Positions 15,999 through 24,424 are shown, counted from the stretch's first letter. The stretch is DNA of 52,046 nt from Mediterraneibacter glycyrrhizinilyticus (GCF_015560805.1 NZ_JADMSO010000016.1:1-52046); one strand, 5' to 3'. Made by a program: numbers and translations. The notes: a model not told the origin generated them from the sequence alone.

Positions 15999-17216
15999 AT
16001 GAACACATATTTCAAGCGCAGTTTTATCGCCGGAACCGCTGCCCTTTGTACATTGACAGCCACACTTCCTACGCTTCCGACCTATGCGGAAGACATTGCT
16101 ACGCTGGAAAGCAAAACAGCGGCACTGCAGGCGCAGCTAAGCGGACTCAATCAGGAAATGGTCAGCATCAGCGATCAGATCACCACCACTCAGATGCAGG
16201 TAGAGATCACCAACGGAGAAATCCTCCGTACACAGGAAGCGCTCGCAACCGCACAGGCAGACGAAGCAAAACAATACGAAGATATGAAAACCCGTATCAA
16301 GTATATGTACGAAACCGGAAATGCAACACTTCTGGAAATGCTTTTCTCTGCGGAAACGATGACCGATTTTCTGAACAAAGCAGATTTTATCCAGAATATC
16401 AGCAGTTATGACCGGGAAATGTTGGAAGAACTTCAGGCGCTTCAGGAAGAGATCGCCATGGAGGAAGCGACGCTGATCGATCAGCAGACTTCCCTGACCG
16501 AACTTCAGACAACACTGGAGGGACGCCAGGCAGCGCTGCAGGCAACTGCCGCAGCCACCTCCACGGATCTTGCTTCTTTCTCCGCACAGCTTACCCAGCT
16601 CCGCGCAGAGGAAGCGCAGCTTGCCGCACAGAAAGCCGCGGCGGAAGCCGAAAAGCAGAATGCGGCTCAGAATAATGGGTCTTCCAATAAACCAAATTCC
16701 GACAAACCGGACGAAAATCACTCCGATAACAGTTCCGGCAGCGACAATTCCGGAACCGCCGCACCGGATACGGCTCCTCCGGCAGAACCATCCGTTCCGG
16801 AGAGCGGTGGCAATTCCGGCGGCGATGACACTGTGATCCAAGGCGGAGGGACTCCGAATGTTTCATCCAGCGAACTGGACGTGTTTGCCGCGATCCTGCA
16901 GTGTGAAGCTTATCAGGATTATGACTCCATGCTTGCCGTGGCAACCGTGATCATGAACCGTGTATACAGCCCGCTGTTCCCGAATACGATCACCGAAGTG
17001 ATCTATGCGCCGGGACAGTTTGAACCGACCTGGAGCGGACGACTGGACACCGTTCTCGCGCAGGGACCGACCGCCTTGTCCTATCAGGTTGCCCAAGACG
17101 CGATCAACGGCGCGCGGCTTGCTTCCGTTGCCGACTGTTACTATTTCCTTTATGCCGGTGCGACCGACCGACCGGGCGTTAATGTAGGAAATAATTTATT
17201 CTTTGTAAGCTGGTAG
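15999..17216 (+). CDS. Secreted coiled-coil cell-wall hydrolase with SleB domain
   Basis: Exported protein of 405 residues. The signal peptide ends near TYA-ED (residue 30). Residues 31-215 are a long coiled coil resembling the N-terminal domain of PcsB/CwlO-type hydrolases (Gln/Glu/Leu heptads). A low-complexity Ser/Asn/Pro/Gly linker covers about 216-285. The C-terminal part is a SleB/CwlJ-type hydrolase_2 domain: LQCEAYQDYDSMLAVATVIMN carries the probable catalytic Glu, followed by VYSPLFPNTITEVIY. SleB domains cleave peptidoglycan as lytic transglycosylases in spores; here the coiled coil suggests FtsEX- or division-linked control in growing cells, which is inference. ATG 15999 follows AAAGGAA. 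Divergent from the HAD-uppP operon. Confidence 0.88.
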   Translation: MNTYFKRSFIAGTAALCTLTATLPTLPTYAEDIATLESKTAALQAQLSGLNQEMVSISDQITTTQMQVEITNGEILRTQEALATAQADEAKQYEDMKTRIKYMYETGNATLLEMLFSAETMTDFLNKADFIQNISSYDREMLEELQALQEEIAMEEATLIDQQTSLTELQTTLEGRQAALQATAAATSTDLASFSAQLTQLRAEEAQLAAQKAAAEAEKQNAAQNNGSSNKPNSDKPDENHSDNSSGSDNSGTAAPDTAPPAEPSVPESGGNSGGDDTVIQGGGTPNVSSSELDVFAAILQCEAYQDYDSMLAVATVIMNRVYSPLFPNTITEVIYAPGQFEPTWSGRLDTVLAQGPTALSYQVAQDAINGARLASVADCYYFLYAGATDRPGVNVGNNLFFVSW

Positions 17217-17220
17217 GATA

Positions 17221-17275
17221 AAAACACCTGACCGGACAGAGGAAATTGAAACCATCTGTCTGGGCAGGTGTTTTT
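17221..17275. terminator. Bidirectional terminator between convergent genes
   Basis: AAAACACCTG and CAGGTGTTTTT close a long stem that also pairs GGACAGA with TCTGTC, with T-runs on both strands. Confidence 0.88.
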
Positions 17276-17304
17276 CTGTTAATATACGTGCTACCTTAGA
17301 TTCC

Positions 17305-17586
17305 TTATTCCGCCAGTTCCAGAAACGTATCCGTTCCGGATTCATAATACGGCGCCATTCCCGGGATATGTTTTGCAAAGGACTCTCCCTGCACATGTGC
17401 AAGAAAATCTTCTTTTGCATCCCATTTCGATACGAATACGACGCGGTTCTCCACTTCCGGATCCACATATACGTTCATCTCATGACATCCTTTATCGTTT
17501 GCACCGTCCGCGGCGAATGCTTTTGCAAGCGGAAGATAGGCGTCCCGGTCTTTTACTCTGTTATCTGTGATCACCAATACCATCAT
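17305..17586 (-). CDS. ABM-domain monooxygenase-like protein
   Basis: A small 93-residue protein with the antibiotic-biosynthesis-monooxygenase (quinol monooxygenase, YgiN-like) ferredoxin-like fold: MVLVITDNRV start, NDKGCHEMNVYVD centre and VVFVSKWDAKEDFLAHVQ. Members are small dimers that oxidise quinols or degrade haem, or have no known activity. The start ATG overlaps the upstream flavoprotein stop (TAATG), so the two are translationally coupled and probably work in one redox pathway. Confidence 0.82.
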   Translation of the reverse strand: MMVLVITDNRVKDRDAYLPLAKAFAADGANDKGCHEMNVYVDPEVENRVVFVSKWDAKEDFLAHVQGESFAKHIPGMAPYYESGTDTFLELAE

Positions 17587-18563
17587 TATGCCTCGATATA
17601 TTTCTCAAAATTTTTGATGCGATCCATCTTTTCATCCAGCAATTCTTTGTTTGCCATGATCTTCGGTCCGCAGATAGCACCAAATCCCTGAATCTCAATT
17701 GTATGCTCGCGAAGTCCTTTAAATGTTCCTCTTGCTCTTGCCTGCTGTTCCTCAGAAAATGTTACTTCCAGCTTGTCTCCGTTGATCGCAATCTTTCCTT
17801 CGATTCCACAGATCGGACATTCTACTGTTGTTGTTCCATTCACTGTCAGAAGGTCCTGATGGCAGACCGGACATGTTCCGTTTCCTTGCGGTCCGTAAAA
17901 TTCTACATCTTTCGGATCCATCTCAAATGCTTTAGCAGTACGTTTTCCGATTTCATGCATCTGGTCGATCAATTCTTCATCCAGATATGGATTTCCGATC
18001 GTTCCCATACTATAAGCGTTGTAATTTGCAACAACCTGCATCATTGCAGACATTCCAAACAAATGTAATCCGGCTGTTCCCATGGAAACCCAGTTTTTCG
18101 TGCTTGCTCCGCCAACAGAAATATAAGATACCGTACGTCTTCTCAAACGCTCCTGTGGGAATTCATCCGGATCTCCCGGCATCTCGCCGCTTCTTCTCTT
18201 ATCCAGCACCCAGTTGATCGCAGATACATCGTGACGGCATGAAAAACGGTCTACGAAATCTTTCAGCTGTCCTACCGGCTGAAGCACATAAACCGGAGCT
18301 GCCACGATAATCGCATCTGCTGCTCGTACTTCGTTCTCCAACATCTGAAAGTCATCTTTGATGATACATTCATTGTCTTTTCCCTTTTCCAGAGCCGTAG
18401 AACATGCTCCGCATCCGATACAACGACCGATATTCAAACGCTGTGTGTTGATGAATTTGATCTCTGCGTCCGGATACGCCTCGCGTGCTCCGTACAGCGC
18501 TTCTTTCGTGAGAATGTCGCAGTTTGCATTTTTCTTTCCAAATGATAAACCTAAAATCTTCAT
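17586..18563 (-). CDS. Iron-sulfur flavoprotein / NAD(P)H-dependent FMN reductase with Zn-ribbon tail
   Basis: 325 residues from ATG 18563 (AAGGGA upstream). The N-terminus KILGLSFGKKNANCDIL is the FMN phosphate loop of the flavodoxin-like reductase fold. A compact Cys cluster, CIGCGAC plus a fourth Cys near residue 66, matches the [4Fe-4S] motif of the iron-sulfur flavoprotein (Isf) group. Near residue 232 a CPVC...CPIC pair forms an extra zinc ribbon or rubredoxin-like knuckle, not part of the usual Isf core. Expected role: electron transfer to a small acceptor, possibly detoxifying oxygen species or reducing quinones with its monooxygenase-like partner. Substrate unknown. Confidence 0.83.
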   Translation of the reverse strand: MKILGLSFGKKNANCDILTKEALYGAREAYPDAEIKFINTQRLNIGRCIGCGACSTALEKGKDNECIIKDDFQMLENEVRAADAIIVAAPVYVLQPVGQLKDFVDRFSCRHDVSAINWVLDKRRSGEMPGDPDEFPQERLRRRTVSYISVGGASTKNWVSMGTAGLHLFGMSAMMQVVANYNAYSMGTIGNPYLDEELIDQMHEIGKRTAKAFEMDPKDVEFYGPQGNGTCPVCHQDLLTVNGTTTVECPICGIEGKIAINGDKLEVTFSEEQQARARGTFKGLREHTIEIQGFGAICGPKIMANKELLDEKMDRIKNFEKYIEA

Positions 18564-18737
18564 TGTTTTATCCCTTTCTCTCTTCATTTTGACCTTGGCG
18601 TCGATGATCACCGACCCTGACATCGTTTATGTATTTAAGTATAAATCAGCCTCCCTCCGACGGCTTCCCTTTTTTTGCCGTCTTTCCTCGCTCAAAAATG
18701 ACCTGTCTTTCCATTTTTCTTTTTACCATAAAAACAT

Positions 18738-18769
18738 GAGGTCAAAATTACACCTCTGATTTTGACCTC
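18738..18769 (-). terminator. Terminator of the GH35-like glycosidase gene
   Basis: GAGGTCAAAAT and ATTTTGACCTC form a perfect 11-bp stem; on the minus strand it is followed by ATGTTTTT. Confidence 0.85.
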
Positions 18770-18790
18770 ACTGTTTTTCATATCCCAATA

Positions 18791-20350
18791 TCAATATTTA
18801 TATAACTCCACATACAGACATTCTGCCATATCTCCGCATTTCAGGCTCATCTGCTCATCTCCGTTCAAGATTCTTCCCGGCAGCCACTCGCCGTTTTTGA
18901 TCTCGCCCTCCTGTACTTTGACATAATTCACTTTCTTTCCGTCACTTTCCTTTGCACGGAATGTAAATGTACTTCTCATACCGACGATCAGAAACTGATC
19001 TTCTGAGAGTTCATAGATCATTCCTGCTGCCAGCGGTTTCTCCGGCATCTTCGGTGCATATGCCACCGATACATCATAATTTTTAAACCGGAAATAGATT
19101 CCGAAATCTGTATCGGATTTCCGCACATACGCTTTCAGATGCTCGCTTCCGCGGTATTTCATATAAAGTGGTTTCATCTCATCGATCAACTGATAGACTC
19201 TTCCGAGATATTCTTTACTCCCCCGAATCTCAAATGCAGACGGATCGATATTGAGCGCCGCCATCACTTCCATCGGCGGACGGTCGATCGCTTCCGGCGG
19301 CAGCGCAAGATCCTCGATCCCAAATGGCGAATAGCAGATCGCATTGTGTTTTCCAAAGGCATACAGCGCGTAAGATGCCGTCACCGCGTCTTTTCGGACT
19401 TCCGGCACAAACAGCGGATTGCCCTCATAACTATATTCATCCATCGCATTTGCAACATACGGCACATAAATATCCGGCGCCAGCGTAAACAGCGACGGGG
19501 CCGCCATCTTCCAGATCTTATGTACTTCACAGACCGGACCGCCTGACGGATAAGATCCCGCATACCACGGATATTGCCTGAGCCACGCATTCGCATAGCA
19601 TGGAAGCGGATATTCTTTCCGCCCCGCATCTGTGATCTGCTCCACCGCTTTCGCAAAATGATATGCCATAAAATATTCTTCCGCATCGTCGCCGAACGCA
19701 GATTTCCAGTCCCCCCGCGCGCCGTAAAGCTTCGTCATTTCCTCCGGGATTTCCTCTGCAAGTACTTCCCTTGCCCTCGGGCTGTAATCGCACGCCGTAT
19801 TCAAAAGTCCGATCTCATTTTCCACCTGCATGACGATCACGGTGGATTCGTCCGCATCAACTTCCCGGATGTGCGCCATCACCGCCGCAAATGCTTTCGC
19901 ATCCTTTTCGACCGCGTCCCGGCAGAGCGGTGAGATCGTATTGATCGTCTCGCCCAGAGCCGTCTGCACGCGCCAGTATTTTTCCGAATCCCGCTTCATC
20001 CAGCCCGGCACATAAAATGATTCTGCATTTTTCCAAAGCCCGAACCATAGAAAGATCAGATGCATCTTATGTTTTCTTGCCTGCCGGATCAGTCCGTCCG
20101 GAAGTGTGAAATCATACTGTCCCTCTTCCGGCTCGATCGACTCCCAGTAAAGCGGTACGATCAGAGAATTCAAATGCATATCTTCCACTTGTTTCCACAC
20201 ATGTTCTTCCATATAATCCAGACTGCTCGCACTGGAATTGTGGATTTCTCCGCTCAATGCGAAGAACGGTTCCCCTTTCACATATAACGTGGAGATCCGA
20301 CCGTCTTTCCGGATCTCCGGAATCGGGTATTTTTCTGTTGTTTCACCCAT
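18791..20350 (-). CDS. GH35-like beta-galactosidase family protein (DUF5597 type)
   Basis: A cytoplasmic glycosidase of 519 residues. The TIM-barrel part has the clan-A landmarks IVPLYWESIEPEEGQYDF near 70, the acid/base Glu in VMQVENEIG near 190 and the probable nucleophile Glu in LFVPEVRKD near 330. The C-terminal beta domain resembles the DUF5597 module of GH35 relatives. No signal peptide, so it would act on imported oligosaccharides, presumably terminal beta-galactosides or a related sugar. ATG 20350 is 8 bases from AGGAGG; upstream in-frame codons lack a ribosome site. Single gene, divergent from the AraC regulator at 20556 and sharing its operator region. Confidence 0.85.
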   Translation of the reverse strand: MGETTEKYPIPEIRKDGRISTLYVKGEPFFALSGEIHNSSASSLDYMEEHVWKQVEDMHLNSLIVPLYWESIEPEEGQYDFTLPDGLIRQARKHKMHLIFLWFGLWKNAESFYVPGWMKRDSEKYWRVQTALGETINTISPLCRDAVEKDAKAFAAVMAHIREVDADESTVIVMQVENEIGLLNTACDYSPRAREVLAEEIPEEMTKLYGARGDWKSAFGDDAEEYFMAYHFAKAVEQITDAGRKEYPLPCYANAWLRQYPWYAGSYPSGGPVCEVHKIWKMAAPSLFTLAPDIYVPYVANAMDEYSYEGNPLFVPEVRKDAVTASYALYAFGKHNAICYSPFGIEDLALPPEAIDRPPMEVMAALNIDPSAFEIRGSKEYLGRVYQLIDEMKPLYMKYRGSEHLKAYVRKSDTDFGIYFRFKNYDVSVAYAPKMPEKPLAAGMIYELSEDQFLIVGMRSTFTFRAKESDGKKVNYVKVQEGEIKNGEWLPGRILNGDEQMSLKCGDMAECLYVELYKY

Positions 20351-20432
20351 CAGAACATCCTCCTTAATCTGTTTTCTGTTTGTCTCCTTTTGGTTTGTTT
20401 TCCTTTTTGGTTTATATTCCGTTTCTGCCTTT

Positions 20433-20462
20433 ATTATAAGGATTCTTGACATCCGATCACAA
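20433..20462 (-). promoter_or_regulatory. Promoter of the GH35-like gene
   Basis: Minus-strand -35 TTGTGA (20462-20457), 18-base spacer, -10 TATAAT (20438-20433). The weak -35 overlaps the shared activator motif at 20460-20487. Confidence 0.65.
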
Positions 20463-20474
20463 TCTTAATATCAT
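20446..20474 (+). promoter_or_regulatory. Promoter of the AraC regulator gene
   Basis: -35 TTGACA (20446-20451), 17-base spacer, -10 TATCAT (20469-20474). The -10 lies inside the motif at 20460-20487, so a bound regulator would repress its own gene. Confidence 0.7.
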
Positions 20475-20487
20475 AATATTTATATAA
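20460..20487. promoter_or_regulatory. Candidate AraC operator, copy 1
   Basis: 28 bases matching 23863-23890 at 24 positions; both begin CAATCT and end ATATTTATATAA. In each case the motif abuts the -35 box of a minus-strand glycosidase promoter from upstream, the position of a class II activator site. Confidence 0.6.
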
Positions 20488-20494
20488 TAATATT

Positions 20495-20539
20495 AGCATC
20501 AGTGTACAAGGGGGAAAACATTCCTTGTACACCGACGCT
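20495..20539. repeat. Palindromic element family 1, copy A (short)
   Basis: Left arm AGCATCAGTGTACAAGGGG (20495-20513) and right arm CCTTGTACACCGACGCT (20523-20539) form a hairpin with two mismatches and a loop of about 10 bases. It sits in the regulator's leader, ending one base before the SD AAGGAGG. Confidence 0.85.
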
Positions 20540-20555
20540 AAGGAGGTCTTACACT

Positions 20556-21392
20556 ATGATGTTCCATATCCAAAATCCGAACCGCCCGCTCCCACTGCAG
20601 CTGGAACTGATCGGAGTCGACCATCACCAGGAACCGATCGTCCGCCCCGGTGGCATGCCGTTCTTCCAATGGTTTTACTGTGTCAAAGGACAAGGGGAAT
20701 TTATTGTAAACGGACAGCGTTCTATCATTTCTCAAGGGCAGGGGCTTCTCATTTATCCGGAGATTCCGCATGTCTATCAGGCAGTTTCCGATGACTGGAC
20801 GGTGCATTTCATCGGATTCGGAGGATCAGCTTGCAGGGAAATTCTTCACGCACTGCAAATGTACGAAACCGGCGTCTATCATTTGTCGATTCCGGAAATC
20901 TTCGAACGCCATCTCCGGACGATCTGCCTGATACACGACCGCAGTATTTCCGATCATACAAAAAACGATTCGCTTGAATTTTCCAGAGAATGTTACGGTT
21001 TTCTGCTCGATCTCTGCCCGTCTGTCTCGCGGATTTATCCGAGCGCGCAAAAAAACACAAATGAACGGATCACGTCGGTGATCTCCTATATTGAGGAACA
21101 TTATGCCGAAGATTTATCCTTAGATGAACTCGCCGCGCATGCCGGGCTTTCCCGGGAATATCTCTGTGCCCTGTTCAAACAGACGATGCAGCAGACATTG
21201 TCCCATTTCATCCTCGGCATCCGCGTAAGCCGTGCCAGAGCATTGCTCCTCACCCATCCCGACATGAAGATACTGGATATTGCGCACACCTGCGGTTTTC
21301 AGAGTCCCAGTTATTTCGGAAAAATGTTCAAACGCGAAACAGGGGTGACTCCGGAAACATTTCGCAAATCCCCCTCTCATTCAGTTCAGTAA
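20556..21392 (+). CDS. AraC-family regulator (cupin plus HTH), likely glycosidase activator
   Basis: 278 residues from ATG 20556 (AAGGAGG 9 bases upstream; earlier in-frame codons lie within the hairpin element). The N-terminal cupin sugar-sensing domain includes PFFQWFYCVKGQGEF near 35 and GLLIYPEIPHVYQAV near 60. The C-terminal double HTH includes LSLDELAAHAGLSREYLCALF near 190 and the AraC signature HTCGFQSPSYFGKMFKRETG near 245. It lies divergent from the GH35-like gene and convergent with GH3; the two glycosidase promoters share a 28-bp motif, so this protein is the obvious candidate to bind it. A close paralogue is at 30332. Confidence 0.92.
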   Translation: MMFHIQNPNRPLPLQLELIGVDHHQEPIVRPGGMPFFQWFYCVKGQGEFIVNGQRSIISQGQGLLIYPEIPHVYQAVSDDWTVHFIGFGGSACREILHALQMYETGVYHLSIPEIFERHLRTICLIHDRSISDHTKNDSLEFSRECYGFLLDLCPSVSRIYPSAQKNTNERITSVISYIEEHYAEDLSLDELAAHAGLSREYLCALFKQTMQQTLSHFILGIRVSRARALLLTHPDMKILDIAHTCGFQSPSYFGKMFKRETGVTPETFRKSPSHSVQ

Positions 21393-21407
21393 AGTCTTAT
21401 AAAGTCG

Positions 21408-21439
21408 ATCAGGCTGTACGGATATCCGCACAGCCTGAT
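21408..21439. terminator. Hairpin between convergent araC-type and GH3 genes
   Basis: ATCAGGCTGT (21408-21417) pairs with ACAGCCTGAT (21430-21439), with GGAT/ATCC inside. T-runs are short on both sides, so termination efficiency is uncertain. Confidence 0.65.
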
Positions 21440-21452
21440 TGTAAGTCCCACC

Positions 21453-23657
21453 TTAAAATTTCACTCTGATCTCTTCACACAGACAGTCTCTGGAATTGCC
21501 GCCGACATAGATTCGGAACAATCCGTCTTCTTTTACATACTGTCCCTGATTGTCGTAAAATCCCATTTCTGCTTTTTTCAGCGTCAGTTCCACGCGTTTC
21601 TCTTCTCCCGGCTGCAGTTCAACCTTTGCAAAGCCGCGCAGTTCTTTGACCGGACGCACCAGACTTGCCGTCACATCCTGCATGTAAAGCTGCACCGTTT
21701 CCGTTCCGGTATGGTCTCCCGTATTTTTCACAGACACGTTGACATGCAGGCAGTCGCTTTGTTCTTCCACATGAAGCTCCTCATATGCAAATGTCGTATA
21801 GCTCAATCCATGGCCGAACGGGTACAGCGCTTCATGCGGCGCGTCCAGATATCGGGAAGTAAATTTACTGTTGCTTCCCGGACGTCCGGTACTCGGATGA
21901 TTGTAATACATCGGACACTGTCCGCTCACAGACGGGAACGAAGACGCCAGTTTTCCGCTCGGATTGACGTCGCCGAATAATACGTTTGCGACCGCATTTC
22001 CCATTTCGATCCCAAGATGCCATGCCTCCACGATAACCGGCAGATGTTCCGCCTCCCATCCAAGCGCCAGCGGACGTCCGTTCATCAGAACCGTTACGAC
22101 CGGTTTTCCCGACGCCAGCAGTTTTTCCAGAAGTTCCCGCTGTTTTCCCGGCAACGTAATGTCCGCTTTCGAGGATGCCTCTCCGCTCATGCTGCAAAGC
22201 TCTCCGACCACTGCCACGATCACGTCGCTGTCCGCGCACGCCCGGCGGATCTCTTCCTCATTCAGTTCCCCCTCCGGTCCTCCGCACGGATAATAAGCGA
22301 GGTCTGCACCGCTCTTTTTCAGCCCGTCCAGGATCGACACACAGTCTTCCTCTTTCCAGCTCATCGCCCATGCGCCGCAGACTTCTTTCGCATCTGCCGC
22401 AAGCGTTCCGACAAGACTGATCTTCTGCCCTCTGGAAAGAGGCAGGATCCCGTTTTCATTTTTTAAGAGAACGATCGACTTTTCCGCCGCTTCACGCGCG
22501 GTCTGCACGTCCGCTTCCGGAAGTCCGCTCTGCTCATACAGCCTGATCACATCTTCCGGCACATACGGATTCTCAAACAAGCCGAGCCACATTTTCACGG
22601 AAAGGATCCGGCGGACAGCGTCGTCGAGCACGTCCATGGAAACCCGTCCGTCTTCCACCGCCTGTTTCAGATGATCTTTGTAAATATGCGTTCCCATATC
22701 CATATCCAGTCCCGCATTAACCGCCTGACATCCTGCATCTTTTTCATCTTCCGCAATGCCATGCGCCACACATTCTTTGATCCCGTTGGCGTCGCTGACT
22801 ACAAATCCCGGCAGTCCGTACAGATCTTTTAAAATCGTCCGGAGTGTATAAGGATTGACGGTACACGGAACGCCGTTTAAATCATTGAACGCCGCCATTG
22901 CCGTCGCCGCGCCCTCTTCCACCGCCGCTTTGAACGTCGGAAGATAAACATTGTGAAGCTGGGAAACCGACATGCTCGTCGTATTGTAATCCCGCCCCGA
23001 TTCACATGCGCCGTATGCCACATAATGTTTCAGACATGCCGCCACATAATCAGCCGTATCCGATGTATCGCTCTGGAGTCCCCGGATTTTTGCACGGGCA
23101 AATGTACTTCCGAGATACGGATCTTCTCCCGGTCCCTCCGATACACGTCCCCATCTGGAATCTCTCGCCACATCGATCATCGGCGCAAAATTCCAGTTGA
23201 TCCCATGGGCTCTCGACTCACGCGCCGCCAGATGTGCCGTCCGCTCAAACAGCTCCGGGTCGAATGTTCCTGCTTCCGCGATCGCGATCGGATACACGGT
23301 GCGCAGTCCGTGGATCACATCAAATCCGGTCAGCATCGGGATCCCCAGTCTGCTCTCCTCCACTGCGATCTTCTGCAGCTCATTATTTTTCCGCGGATCA
23401 TCCGCCATCATCGCCCCGACCATTCCGGCGCGGATATCATCTTCATGATAATCACGCTGTGCGGTGGACATGATCTTCTGAAATTCTTCTTTGGACAATC
23501 TACCGTCCGTCATCATCTCGATCAATTCTTCAAACGGCACGTCGAATCCGCCGACGATGGACGGGGATTCCAGATTCATCTGTCCGATCTTCTCCTCCAA
23601 TGTCATCTGCGCGAGCAGTTCTTCCACCCGCTCTTTTTGCTCTGCACTCAGTTTCAT
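21453..23657 (-). CDS. GH3 beta-glucosidase (BglX type)
   Basis: 734-residue glycoside hydrolase family 3 enzyme, cytoplasmic (no signal peptide). The N-terminal barrel runs from MTLEEKIGQMNL to the conserved NFAPMIDVARDSRWGR and the substrate-binding ACLKHYVAYG near 200; the nucleophile Asp is in GFVVSDANG near 280, where most relatives have SDW. The second alpha/beta domain and a C-terminal fibronectin-III-like domain (YPFGHGLSYTTF onward) complete the standard architecture. It removes beta-linked glucose or xylose from imported oligosaccharides. ATG 23657 is 9 bases from AGGAGG. The leader is unusual: a terminator and a hairpin repeat lie between promoter and start. Confidence 0.93.
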   Translation of the reverse strand: MKLSAEQKERVEELLAQMTLEEKIGQMNLESPSIVGGFDVPFEELIEMMTDGRLSKEEFQKIMSTAQRDYHEDDIRAGMVGAMMADDPRKNNELQKIAVEESRLGIPMLTGFDVIHGLRTVYPIAIAEAGTFDPELFERTAHLAARESRAHGINWNFAPMIDVARDSRWGRVSEGPGEDPYLGSTFARAKIRGLQSDTSDTADYVAACLKHYVAYGACESGRDYNTTSMSVSQLHNVYLPTFKAAVEEGAATAMAAFNDLNGVPCTVNPYTLRTILKDLYGLPGFVVSDANGIKECVAHGIAEDEKDAGCQAVNAGLDMDMGTHIYKDHLKQAVEDGRVSMDVLDDAVRRILSVKMWLGLFENPYVPEDVIRLYEQSGLPEADVQTAREAAEKSIVLLKNENGILPLSRGQKISLVGTLAADAKEVCGAWAMSWKEEDCVSILDGLKKSGADLAYYPCGGPEGELNEEEIRRACADSDVIVAVVGELCSMSGEASSKADITLPGKQRELLEKLLASGKPVVTVLMNGRPLALGWEAEHLPVIVEAWHLGIEMGNAVANVLFGDVNPSGKLASSFPSVSGQCPMYYNHPSTGRPGSNSKFTSRYLDAPHEALYPFGHGLSYTTFAYEELHVEEQSDCLHVNVSVKNTGDHTGTETVQLYMQDVTASLVRPVKELRGFAKVELQPGEEKRVELTLKKAEMGFYDNQGQYVKEDGLFRIYVGGNSRDCLCEEIRVKF

Positions 23658-23693
23658 AACCTGCTGCCTCCTGTCCCTTTGTCTTCGCGGTAT

Positions 23694-23785
23694 CAATCAC
23701 CGGAAGTGCCAAAAGGCACATTCCGGGATTGTAAGCAGTCGCCAAGGTCTCGGGCAAGTCCGGACTTTGGCTCGTCGCCTGTACA
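23694..23785. repeat. Hairpin repeat family 2, copy 3 (full length, in GH3 leader)
   Basis: Nearly identical to 5921-6013. Located 37 bases upstream of the GH3 start, so transcripts starting at 23838-23865 would include both hairpins. A possible promoter lies inside on the minus strand (TTGCCC, 18 bases, TACAAT), which could feed GH3 independently. Confidence 0.88.
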
Positions 23786-23823
23786 AAAAAAGGACAAGGA
23801 GCAGTTTTCCCACTCTCTTGTCC
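23785..23823 (-). terminator. Strong intrinsic terminator upstream of GH3
   Basis: On the minus strand GGACAAG-A-GAG pairs with CTC-CTTGTCC (one bulge) and is followed by seven T. It lies after the thiolase operon's last gene but also downstream of the GH3 promoter. Confidence 0.9.
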
Positions 23824-23837
23824 ACCGCTATATCTTT

Positions 23838-23865
23838 ATTATAAGACAATCCCGCCGTTCTTCAA
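23838..23865 (-). promoter_or_regulatory. Promoter of GH3
   Basis: Minus-strand -35 TTGAAG (23865-23860), 16-base spacer, -10 TATAAT (23843-23838). Confidence 0.6.
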
Positions 23866-23890
23866 TCTAAAGATTATTATATTTATATAA
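23863..23890. promoter_or_regulatory. Candidate AraC operator, copy 2
   Basis: Matches 20460-20487 at 24 of 28 positions and has the same placement against the -35 box. See the entry there. Confidence 0.6.
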
Positions 23891-23898
23891 CAATCTCG

Positions 23899-24420
23899 TT
23901 ATCTTGACTCCGGAAGAATCTTTCTCACAAGCCATTTCTGGAGCGCGTCCACTCCGATCCCCACATATACGACGCCGGCGATCATCGCCACGCCGATCTG
24001 GATCGGCAGAGAACCAAGTTCCGCAACCGGAAGCGGTCCCATGATCGTAAGACCGATCGCCCAGCCGCAGAGCCAGGACGGTACAAAGATCCACTTCGGC
24101 AGGCTCTCCCCGATCAGAACTGCCAGTCCGCCAAGCACAAACAACGTACCGTACAATTCCACATTCGGATGAAACGGAAGTGTTTCCATGATCCAGACTG
24201 CAAGCACTGCCCAGAGATCTCCACAGAGAAATCCGACCGCGATCTTCAGCGCATCTTTCCGCTTATTTCCGTTTGCCACATAAAGCCCCGCGCAGATCAG
24301 CGCCACCGCTCCGGTGCTCACACCGAGATATGGGGAAAGCACCGCCCAGATCGGAGGCATAAATGCGATTCCAAATGCCAGCGTCAGCATATTGACCCGT
24401 TTTCTCTTTTTTTCATCCAT
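23899..24420 (-). CDS. DUF1097-family membrane protein
   Basis: 173 residues from ATG 24420 with about five membrane segments (GIAFMPPIWAVLSPYLGV, LYGTLFVLGGLAVLIGES and others) and a Lys/Arg-rich N-terminus. The overall pattern matches DUF1097 proteins such as E. coli YcdZ, which have no proven function. It starts 4 bases after the butyrate-kinase stop codon, with AGGAG within that gene's end, so it is the last member of the thiolase operon. Being the only membrane protein there, it may move the operon's substrate or product; this is inference from position. Confidence 0.78.
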   Translation of the reverse strand: MDEKKRKRVNMLTLAFGIAFMPPIWAVLSPYLGVSTGAVALICAGLYVANGNKRKDALKIAVGFLCGDLWAVLAVWIMETLPFHPNVELYGTLFVLGGLAVLIGESLPKWIFVPSWLCGWAIGLTIMGPLPVAELGSLPIQIGVAMIAGVVYVGIGVDALQKWLVRKILPESR

Positions 24421-24424
24421 GCGC

